Source: Betaproteobacteria bacterium UBA2293 (lineage in GTDB: Bacteria > Pseudomonadota > Gammaproteobacteria > Burkholderiales > Rhodocyclaceae). From it: DNA of 6,429 nt. Where the stretch lies: NCBI GenBank assembly GCA_002345845.1, contig DDWF01000152.1, forward strand, positions 1 through 6,429, written 5' to 3'. The first letter of the stretch is position 1; the number at the start of each line of letters is the position of its first letter. A program made the position numbers and the translations under genes. The notes below the pieces were generated by a model. The model worked only from the letters and a program-made list of their open reading frames with translations. It searched no databases and was not told the DNA's origin. Below, one piece after another: positions 1-4,779 of this stretch.

Positions 1-542
1 GTGGGCAACTCGTCCACAGCGACGAACGGTTCATCAACGCCCTGCGTTCGCGGGTGGGGATGGTCTTTCAGCACTTCACCCTGTTTCCGCACATGACCGT
101 GCTGCAGAACATCATCGAGGCGCCGTTGACGGTCAAGGGCCTGGCCCGCGATGAAATCATTCCCAAGGCCGAGGAACTGCTGCGCAAGGTCGGCCTGCTC
201 GACAAGAGCGCGGCCTATCCGTCGCGCCTGTCCGGCGGTCAGAAGCAGCGCGTGGCGATCGCCCGGGCGCTGGCCATGGAGCCGGACATCATGCTCTTCG
301 ACGAGCCGACCTCGGCCCTCGATCCCGAACTCACCGGCGAGGTCTTGCGCACCATGCGGCAACTGGCCGAGGAGCGCATGACCATGCTGGTGGTGACGCA
401 TGAAATGAACTTTGCCCGCGACGTCTCCACCGCGGTGGTGTTCATGGACCAGGGACAGATCGTCGAGGCGCGGCCGGCCGGCGAGATGTTCGCCGACCCG
501 CGCCACCCGCGCACGCGCAGCTTTCTCGAACACATGCTCTGA
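1..542 (+). CDS. Polar amino acid ABC transporter ATP-binding protein (5' truncated by window edge)
   Basis: This is the ATPase subunit of a polar amino acid uptake ABC transporter (GlnQ/HisP/ArtP type). It works on the cytoplasmic face of the inner membrane, driving import together with permease and periplasmic binding subunits that are not in this window. The first whole codon is at 3, and 179 residues are visible. Family members are about 240-255 residues, so roughly 65 residues including the Walker A loop lie off the left edge. Visible motifs, numbered from the edge, are the Q-loop GMVFQ (Q23) followed by LFPHMTVLQN, which is typical of this subfamily; the ABC signature LSGGQ (76-80); Walker B IMLFDE (96-101); the D-loop SALD; and the switch histidine in VVTHEM (H133). 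The GTG at 54 is internal, not the start, because the frame is open upstream with family-like sequence. It converges on gcdH with a 21-nt gap. The substrate cannot be read from the ATPase. The family call is very secure. Confidence 0.95.
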   Translation, partial: GQLVHSDERFINALRSRVGMVFQHFTLFPHMTVLQNIIEAPLTVKGLARDEIIPKAEELLRKVGLLDKSAAYPSRLSGGQKQRVAIARALAMEPDIMLFDEPTSALDPELTGEVLRTMRQLAEERMTMLVVTHEMNFARDVSTAVVFMDQGQIVEARPAGEMFADPRHPRTRSFLEHML

Positions 543-556
543 CCGGCTGGTGCCGG
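543..556. terminator. Small hairpin between convergent ABC ATPase and gcdH genes
   Basis: The sequence CCGGC-TGGT-GCCGG forms a perfect 5-bp GC stem with a 4-nt loop. It starts right after the ATPase stop codon and ends 7 nt before the gcdH stop codon. Its place between convergent genes suits a shared bidirectional terminator. There is no T-run on either side, however, so intrinsic termination is not shown, and a 5-bp inverted repeat is not rare in DNA of this composition. Confidence 0.25.
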
Positions 557-563
557 CAGGCCG

Positions 564-1739
564 TCAGAAGGCGGCGATGCCGGTCTGGGCGCGGCCGAGG
601 ATCAGCGCGTGGATGTCGTGCGTGCCTTCGTAGGTATTGACGACTTCCAGATTGACCACATGGCGGATGACGCCGAAATCGTCGGAAATGCCGTTGCCGC
701 CGAGCATGTCGCGCGCCATGCGGGCGATGTCGAGGGCCTTGCCGCAGGAGTTGCGCTTCATCATCGAGGTGATTTCCGGCGTCGCGCTGCCGTCGTCCTT
801 CATCCGGCCGAGGCGCAGGCAGCCCTGGATGGCCATGGTGATCTCGGTCTGCATGTCGGCCAGCTTCTTCTGCACCAACTGGTTGGCGGCCAGCGGGCGG
901 TCGAACTGCTTGCGCTCAAGCGTGTATTGGCGGGCGGTGTGCCAGCAGAACTCGGCGGCGCCAAGGGCGCCCCAGGCGATACCGTAGCGTGCCGAGTCGA
1001 GACAGGTGAACGGCCCCTTGAGGCCGGCCGCCTTCGGCAATTGGTTTTCCGTCGGTACGAAGACCTCGTCCATGACGATCTCGCCGGTGACCGAGGCGCG
1101 CAGCCCGACCTTGCCGTGGATGACGGGTGCCGACAGGCCAGCCATGCCTTTTTCCAGGATGAAGCCGCGAATGATGCCTTCATCGTCCTTGGCCCAGACG
1201 ACGAAGACGTCGGCGATCGGGCTGTTGGTGATCCACATCTTGCTGCCGGAGAGTATCCAGCCGCCGGGCACGCTGCGGGCGCGGCTGGCCATGTTGCCCG
1301 GGTCGGAGCCGAAATTCGGCTCGGTCAGGCCGAAGCAGCCGATCAATTCGCCGCTGGCCAGCCTGGGCAGGTATTTCTGTCGCTGTTCTTCGGAACCGAA
1401 GACGTGGATTGGTACCATGACCAGCGACGACTGGACGCTCATCATCGAGCGATAGCCGGAATCGACGCGTTCGATCTCGCGGGCGATCAGGCCGTAGGAG
1501 ACATAATTCAAGCCGGCACCGCCATAGGCCGGCGAAATGGTGCAACCGAGCAGTCCCATCTCGCCCATTTCGCGGAAGATCGCCGGATCGGTGATCTCGT
1601 GGCGAAAGGCGTCGCGGATGCGCGGCTGCAGCTTCCGGCGGGCGAAGTCGGCAGCGGCATCGCGGACGATGCGCTCGTCGGCCGCCAGCTGGGCGTCGAG
1701 CCGCAGCGGATCGGCCCAGTCGAAGGCGGCCTTGCTCAT
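564..1739 (-). CDS. gcdH: Glutaryl-CoA dehydrogenase (acyl-CoA dehydrogenase family)
   Basis: This FAD-dependent enzyme oxidises glutaryl-CoA to crotonyl-CoA and CO2, passing electrons to ETF. The reaction lies in lysine, tryptophan and aromatic-compound (benzoyl-CoA) degradation in the cytoplasm. The 391-residue product has the usual family length. As recalled, it tracks human GCDH closely: ERVDSGYRS (90-98), [14 protein letters not shown] (134-147), WITNS (169-173), RYGIAWG (251-257), [11 protein letters not shown] (342-352) and [17 protein letters not shown] (368-384). E371 corresponds to the catalytic base (human Glu370) and R97 to the Arg that binds the substrate carboxylate (human Arg94). 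The frame stays open upstream to 1988, but that extra sequence is an arginine- and glutamine-rich antisense read of the hemerythrin gene. The ATG at 1739, giving [12 protein letters not shown], is therefore the start. It begins 2 nt after the hemerythrin stop with no visible Shine-Dalgarno, so translation is probably coupled. No gcdR regulator or CoA-transferase gene is adjacent. Confidence 0.95.
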   Translation of the reverse strand: MSKAAFDWADPLRLDAQLAADERIVRDAAADFARRKLQPRIRDAFRHEITDPAIFREMGEMGLLGCTISPAYGGAGLNYVSYGLIAREIERVDSGYRSMMSVQSSLVMVPIHVFGSEEQRQKYLPRLASGELIGCFGLTEPNFGSDPGNMASRARSVPGGWILSGSKMWITNSPIADVFVVWAKDDEGIIRGFILEKGMAGLSAPVIHGKVGLRASVTGEIVMDEVFVPTENQLPKAAGLKGPFTCLDSARYGIAWGALGAAEFCWHTARQYTLERKQFDRPLAANQLVQKKLADMQTEITMAIQGCLRLGRMKDDGSATPEITSMMKRNSCGKALDIARMARDMLGGNGISDDFGVIRHVVNLEVVNTYEGTHDIHALILGRAQTGIAAF

Positions 1740-1741
1740 GC

Positions 1742-2200
1742 TTATCGGAAGAAGCGGCTGAACCAGCCGCGGCTTTCCTTCTTCACTTCCTTGTCCTTGA
1801 TGATGCCGACCATATTGGCCTTGACCGAGGCGACGTAGTCGGCGTCGTCGCGCTTGATGTGGTTGATCAGCCAGCGGGTCAGCAGCTGGTGCAGTTCCTC
1901 GGCGACATCGTCGCCGAGTTCTAGACGCTGCTGGTATTCGGATACGCGGCGGGTGAACAGTTCGTGCACCTTCTTGTGCGGCTTGCAATACTGGTAGCCG
2001 GCTTCTTCCTGCAAGCTCTCTTCAAAAGCGAAATGCGACAGCGTGTAGTCCACGCAGTCGTTGACGACTTCCTTGATCATGTCCTTGTTGCCACCCTTCT
2101 GGGCGGTTTCCAGATGATTGATGAAGTCGACGATGCGCCGGTGCTGCTGGTCGATGACGTCGATACCGGTATTGAGGTCGTCAGTCCAGGTGATCGCCAT
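1742..2200 (-). CDS. Bacteriohemerythrin (single-domain diiron O2-binding protein)
   Basis: This is a four-helix-bundle, non-heme diiron protein of the hemerythrin family, expected to bind O2 reversibly in the cytoplasm. Known family roles include oxygen storage or delivery, oxygen sensing, and NO or iron handling. All seven usual iron ligands can be placed in the 152 residues: H20 (DQQH), H56 and E60 (HFAFEE), H75 and H79 (HKKVH), and H114 and D119 (HIKRDD, followed by Y122). The start [13 protein letters not shown] is typical of the family. The domain ends near residue 132. A further 20 residues, lysine/glutamate-rich and ending in GWFSRFFR, form a basic-aromatic tail that I cannot assign. 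An imperfect ribosome site (GGATAG) lies about 8-13 nt upstream. The gene follows proA by 44 nt and is nearly fused to gcdH, 2 nt away, so co-transcription is likely. There is no linked sensor or output domain, which argues for a carrier or storage role over signalling by this chain. Confidence 0.93.
   Translation of the reverse strand: MAITWTDDLNTGIDVIDQQHRRIVDFINHLETAQKGGNKDMIKEVVNDCVDYTLSHFAFEESLQEEAGYQYCKPHKKVHELFTRRVSEYQQRLELGDDVAEELHQLLTRWLINHIKRDDADYVASVKANMVGIIKDKEVKKESRGWFSRFFR
1754..1770 (-). promoter_or_regulatory. GC-rich hairpin just upstream of the gcdH start
   Basis: On the minus strand, GCGGCTG-GTT-CAGCCGC forms a perfect 7-bp stem with a 3-nt loop inside the last codons of the hemerythrin gene. 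It ends 14 nt before the gcdH ATG and is followed by TTCTTCCGATAAGC. No Shine-Dalgarno is visible in that interval. The structure could affect ribosome passage or re-initiation, mRNA stability, or weak attenuation. It also encodes the GWFSR part of the hemerythrin tail, so chance is not excluded. The structure is seen; the regulatory role is inferred. Confidence 0.35.
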
Positions 2201-2244
2201 GGTGGTCTATCCAGTCAAGTGAAGTCGTGGGTGTTACGGATTTG

Positions 2245-3501
2245 TCAGCTACGCACGTGGCCGTCGCCGAAGACGATCCATTTCTGGCTGGTCAGGCCCT
2301 CCAGCCCGACCGGCCCACGGGCGTGAATCTTGTCGGTCGAGATGCCGATCTCGGCACCCAGTCCGTATTCGAAACCGTCAGCGAAACGTGTCGAGGCATT
2401 GACCATGACCGAGGCCGAATCCACCTCGCGCAGGAAACGCATGGCCTTCGGATGGTTATCGGTGACGATGGCTTCGGTATGGTGGGACGAGTAGCGGTTG
2501 ATGTGCTCGATGGCTTCATCGATGCCGGCCACCACCTTGACCGAAATGATCGGCGCCAGGAATTCGGTGGCGTAGTCTTCCTCGCTGGCGGCGACGGCAT
2601 TCCCGACGATGGCCTGTGTTTCAGCACAGCCGCGGATTTCGACGCCTTTTTCCGTCAGCATGTGGGCGATCGGCGGCAGCAGCATGGCGGCGACGGAACG
2701 GTCGACAAGCAACGATTCGGCGGTATTGCAGGTGCCGTAGCGCTGCGTCTTGGCGTTTTCGACGATCTTCAGCGCCTTGTTCGGGTCGGCGTCCTCGTCC
2801 AGATAGACGTGGCAGTTGCCGTCCAGGTGCTGGATCATCGGCACCCGCGATTCGGCCAGCAGGCGGGCGATCAGGCCCTTGCCGCCGCGCGGCACGATGA
2901 CGTCGACGAACTCGCGCATGGTGATCAGCTCGCCGACGGCGGCACGGTCGGTGGTGTCGATGACCTGGACACATTCGGCGGGCAGGCCGGCGGCGCACAA
3001 GCCTTCCTGGACCAGGGCGGCGATGGCGCGGTTGGAGCGGATGGCTTCCGAGCCGCCGCGCAGGATGGCGGCGTTGCCCGACTTCAGGCAGAGGGCGGCG
3101 GCGTCGGCGGTGACGTTCGGGCGGGCCTCGTAGATGATGCCGATGACACCGAGCGGCACGCGCATCTTGCCGACCTGGATGCCAGACGGCATGAACTTGA
3201 ATTCGCCCATCTCGCCGATCGGGTCGGGTAGCGTCGCGACTTGCTCGACGCCTTCGGCCATGCCGTCCACGCCCTTTTCAGAAAGGGTCAGGCGGTCGAG
3301 CATGGCGGTTTCGAGGCCGGCAGCGCGGGCGGCGGCCAGATCTTCCTGATTGGCGGCGACCAGCGCCGCCTTTTCGCGGCGAATGGCGGCGGCAATGTGC
3401 AGCAGGGCGGCGTTCTTTTCGGCAGTGCTCGCCGTCGCCAGATGGCGTGAGGCGGAACGGGCCTGACGGCCGACCGTCTGCATGTATTCCTTAATATCCA
3501 T
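2245..3501 (-). CDS. proA: Gamma-glutamyl phosphate reductase (glutamate-5-semialdehyde dehydrogenase)
   Basis: ProA reduces gamma-glutamyl phosphate with NADPH to glutamate-5-semialdehyde, the second step of proline synthesis from glutamate, in the cytoplasm. The product is 418 residues, against 417 for E. coli ProA. Recognisable parts are [14 protein letters not shown] (118-131), a nucleotide-binding segment [15 protein letters not shown] (139-153), [11 protein letters not shown] (201-211), the catalytic cysteine C258 in RYGTCNTAE, the family signature around 324-345 ([15 protein letters not shown], then HHTEAI), and the C-terminal [14 protein letters not shown]. The start is ATG 3501 (MDIKEYM). 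The frame extends upstream to 3588, but that 29-residue extension would cover the candidate promoter and matches nothing in the family. No strong Shine-Dalgarno is visible. The partner kinase gene proB is absent here. In betaproteobacteria proA is often separate from proB, so this is not a defect. Confidence 0.96.
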   Translation of the reverse strand: MDIKEYMQTVGRQARSASRHLATASTAEKNAALLHIAAAIRREKAALVAANQEDLAAARAAGLETAMLDRLTLSEKGVDGMAEGVEQVATLPDPIGEMGEFKFMPSGIQVGKMRVPLGVIGIIYEARPNVTADAAALCLKSGNAAILRGGSEAIRSNRAIAALVQEGLCAAGLPAECVQVIDTTDRAAVGELITMREFVDVIVPRGGKGLIARLLAESRVPMIQHLDGNCHVYLDEDADPNKALKIVENAKTQRYGTCNTAESLLVDRSVAAMLLPPIAHMLTEKGVEIRGCAETQAIVGNAVAASEEDYATEFLAPIISVKVVAGIDEAIEHINRYSSHHTEAIVTDNHPKAMRFLREVDSASVMVNASTRFADGFEYGLGAEIGISTDKIHARGPVGLEGLTSQKWIVFGDGHVRS

Positions 3502-3528
3502 GGTGTTCGACCGGAAAAACAAGCAGGC

Positions 3529-3534
3529 ATTATA
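3529..3534 (-). promoter_or_regulatory. Candidate -10 box for proA
   Basis: A perfect TATAAT reads toward proA on the minus strand in an otherwise GC-rich region, with 27 nt between it and the proA ATG. This would give a leader of roughly 20 nt. The hexamer expected at 17-bp spacing (3552-3557, AAGTTC) is a poor -35 match, and the upstream TG is one base off the extended -10 position. If it is real, the promoter may need an activator. A GG-N10-GC sigma-54 pattern was checked and does not fit, because the spacing is 11. Confidence 0.45.
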
Positions 3535-3554
3535 GCCAGACAAATAGCGGGGAA

Positions 3555-3564
3555 CTTCCGGAAG
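3555..3564. repeat. 10-bp perfect palindrome in the divergent intergenic region
   Basis: CTTCCGGAAG is its own reverse complement. It overlaps where the proA -35 element would lie (3552-3557), so a protein bound here could block or assist that promoter. It is short enough to occur by chance. No regulator is assigned. Confidence 0.35.
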
Positions 3565-3565
3565 G

Positions 3566-3581
3566 GGATAAACTCTTATCC
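3566..3581. repeat. Inverted repeat GGATAA-N4-TTATCC, possible operator
   Basis: Perfect 6-bp arms (3566-3571 and 3576-3581) are separated by ACTC. The repeat sits one base from the palindrome at 3555-3564, upstream of the proA -10 box and 33 nt before the start of the divergent small gene. It is AT-richer than its surroundings, as operators often are. There is no T-run for termination. No known operator is recognised. Confidence 0.4.
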
Positions 3582-3605
3582 GCATCATTAAAAGGGCTTT
3601 CCACC

Positions 3606-3610
3606 GAGGA
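3606..3610 (+). promoter_or_regulatory. Ribosome binding site of the 79-residue protein gene
   Basis: GAGGA lies 4 nt before the ATG at 3615. It is a good, slightly close-set Shine-Dalgarno, and it supports both this start codon and the reality of the small gene. The -10/-35 pair for this gene is not clear. The AT-rich CATTAAAA at 3585-3592 is the only weak -10 candidate. Confidence 0.6.
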
Positions 3611-3614
3611 CAAG

Positions 3615-3854
3615 ATGGCAGAAAAACTGATTTTGCCGACGGAAGTAAAGATTTGCGCCACCTGCAGCTACTGGGATGGCGAGCGCCGCGTGGACGAAGA
3701 GATGAGAGTGGTCGTCGTCGACGAGGAGTGCGTGGGCGAGTGTCTGGTCCAGGGGCAGGGTAAGCCGGCCCTGCATGATGTCCGCAAGGAGTGTTCCTGT
3801 ATCTGGGAAGACCTGGAAGCAGACAAGGTGGCTGACGACGACAAGGCGGCCTGA
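3615..3854 (+). CDS. Small cysteine-rich protein of unknown function (possible metal-binding)
   Basis: I do not recognise this 79-residue protein. It has six cysteines: C14 and C17 in a CxxC followed by SYWDGERR, C39 and C43 (ECVGEC), and C60 and C62 (ECSC). The paired spacing resembles a small zinc or iron-sulfur site, but no known cysteine pattern is matched. Between the pairs runs a short valine-rich stretch (RVVVVDEE) that could be a beta strand. The last dozen residues are acidic and look disordered. There is no signal peptide or membrane segment, so it is probably cytoplasmic. Reality is supported by the GAGGA ribosome site, the short 19-nt convergent gap to the next gene, and the fact that no better ORF covers this region on either strand. 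It is divergent from proA and shares its upstream region. A redox or metal role is inferred only from the cysteines. Confidence 0.75.
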   Translation: MAEKLILPTEVKICATCSYWDGERRVDEEMRVVVVDEECVGECLVQGQGKPALHDVRKECSCIWEDLEADKVADDDKAA

Positions 3855-3877
3855 GCGCAGGGCTTGTCGGGGCTCAG
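3851..3877. terminator. Inverted repeat spanning both convergent stop codons, possible shared terminator
   Basis: CTGAGC (3851-3856) pairs exactly with GCTCAG (3872-3877) around a 15-nt loop. The left arm contains the TGA of the 79-residue gene and the right arm contains the stop codon of the diguanylate cyclase gene. The symmetry between convergent genes suits a bidirectional 3'-end structure. It lacks a T-tract and the loop is long, so intrinsic termination is doubtful. Confidence 0.3.
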
Positions 3878-4779
3878 CTGTGGCGCCAGAAAACCCGGTT
3901 GCGGCCCTCGGCCTTGGCGGCATAGAGCGCCGCGTCGGCTTCCTGAAAGAATTGCGGATCGACTTCGCCGCCGTTTGGTATGGCGGTGATGCCGCCCATG
4001 CTGATCGTCACGTGGCGGCCGGCCGGCGAACTGGGATGCGGCAGCGCCAGCGCCTCGATGCTGGCGCGAATCTCGTTGGCCAAGGCAAGGGCTGAATCGG
4101 CATCGACATTGGGCAGCAGAACGACGAATTCCTCGCCGCCGTAGCGGGCAACCAGGTCGCCCGGGCGGCGCATGAAACTGCTTAATTTACGGGCGATCTG
4201 GCGCAACACCTGATCGCCTTCGGCATGGCCGAGATGGTCGTTGTAGCGCTTGAAATGATCGACGTCGAGGATGCCCAGCGAGAGCGGTGAGGCGCTGCGG
4301 GCGCAACGCCGCCATTCGCTTTCGAGAGCCTCGTCGTAGCGCCGCCGGTTGGCGATTTCAGTCAGGCTGTCGATCTTGGCCAGGTTCTCCAGCAAGTGGC
4401 GGTGATGCACCGAGAGCAGATGGTTGCGCACGCGCTTGCGGACAATGGATGGGTGGAAGGGCTTGGTGATGTAGTCGACGGCGCCGAGATCGAGGCCACG
4501 CTCTTCATCGGCAGGCGCATCGAGGGCCGAGATGAAGATCACCGGAATCTGCCGTGTCGCGTCGTCCTGTTGCAAGGCCTGGATGACCTGATAGCCGTTC
4601 ATCTCCGGCATCATCACGTCGAGCAGGATCAGGTCGGGGGCCTGGTCGCGGGCTCGCTCCAGGGCCTGCTGCCCGTTCTTGGCAAGGATCACCCGGCACT
4701 CGTCGGCGAGCAGTTCCGCGAGCAAGCCGCGGTTCTGCTTCTCGTCGTCAACCACGAGCACCGACTGCGTGCGGTTCAT
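3874..4779 (-). CDS. PleD-like response regulator with GGDEF diguanylate cyclase domain
   Basis: This 301-residue protein joins an N-terminal receiver domain (about 5-122) to a GGDEF domain (about 135-299). It should make cyclic-di-GMP from two GTP when phosphorylated and dimerised, in the cytoplasm. The receiver has the acidic pair D11/D12, the phospho-acceptor D54 (LILLDVMMPEMNG), S84 and K106 (ITKPF). The cyclase has DSLTEIANRRRYDE (137-150), the metal-binding LDVDHFK (171-177) and an intact active-site GGEEF (214-218). The inhibitory I-site R205xxD208 is present at the canonical five-residue spacing before GGEEF, so product inhibition is expected. There is no EAL domain. The ATG overlaps the kinase stop codon as ATGA (4776-4779), with GGAAA 6 nt upstream, so translation is coupled. 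The hybrid kinase encoded just upstream is its probable phosphodonor. All key residues are present, so it is predicted to be active. Confidence 0.95.
   Translation of the reverse strand: MNRTQSVLVVDDEKQNRGLLAELLADECRVILAKNGQQALERARDQAPDLILLDVMMPEMNGYQVIQALQQDDATRQIPVIFISALDAPADEERGLDLGAVDYITKPFHPSIVRKRVRNHLLSVHHRHLLENLAKIDSLTEIANRRRYDEALESEWRRCARSASPLSLGILDVDHFKRYNDHLGHAEGDQVLRQIARKLSSFMRRPGDLVARYGGEEFVVLLPNVDADSALALANEIRASIEALALPHPSSPAGRHVTISMGGITAIPNGGEVDPQFFQEADAALYAAKAEGRNRVFWRHS

Noticed and set aside
54..542. GTG at 54 as the start of a short ABC ATPase
   Set aside because: The frame is open to the window edge with family-like sequence before it, and the protein would lack Walker A. 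The gene is cut by the edge, not short.
609..1838. Long plus-strand ORF of 409 codons opposite gcdH
   Set aside because: It is antisense to a clear glutaryl-CoA dehydrogenase with all family motifs. Its translation is low-complexity, rich in Ala, Gly, Asp and His, as expected of a GC-rich shadow frame, and it runs into the hemerythrin gene.
1740..1988. N-terminal extension of gcdH by 83 codons
   Set aside because: It overlaps the hemerythrin gene in another frame, is Arg/Gln-rich, and would make the protein far longer than the family. MSKAAFDW at 1739 matches the usual start.
2227..3231. Long plus-strand ORF of 334 codons opposite proA
   Set aside because: It is a shadow of proA. Its composition is biased (Gly/Asp/Val repeats), it has no recognisable domain, and it lies wholly inside a well-supported gene.
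3522..3540. Sigma-54 promoter for proA on the minus strand (TGGC...TGC)
   Set aside because: The GG and GC elements are separated by 11 bases, not the required 10, and the pattern overlaps a perfect TATAAT.
3502..3588. N-terminal extension of proA by 29 codons
   Set aside because: It would run through the TATAAT box and the palindromes and gives a protein longer than ProA homologues. ATG 3501 gives the expected length.
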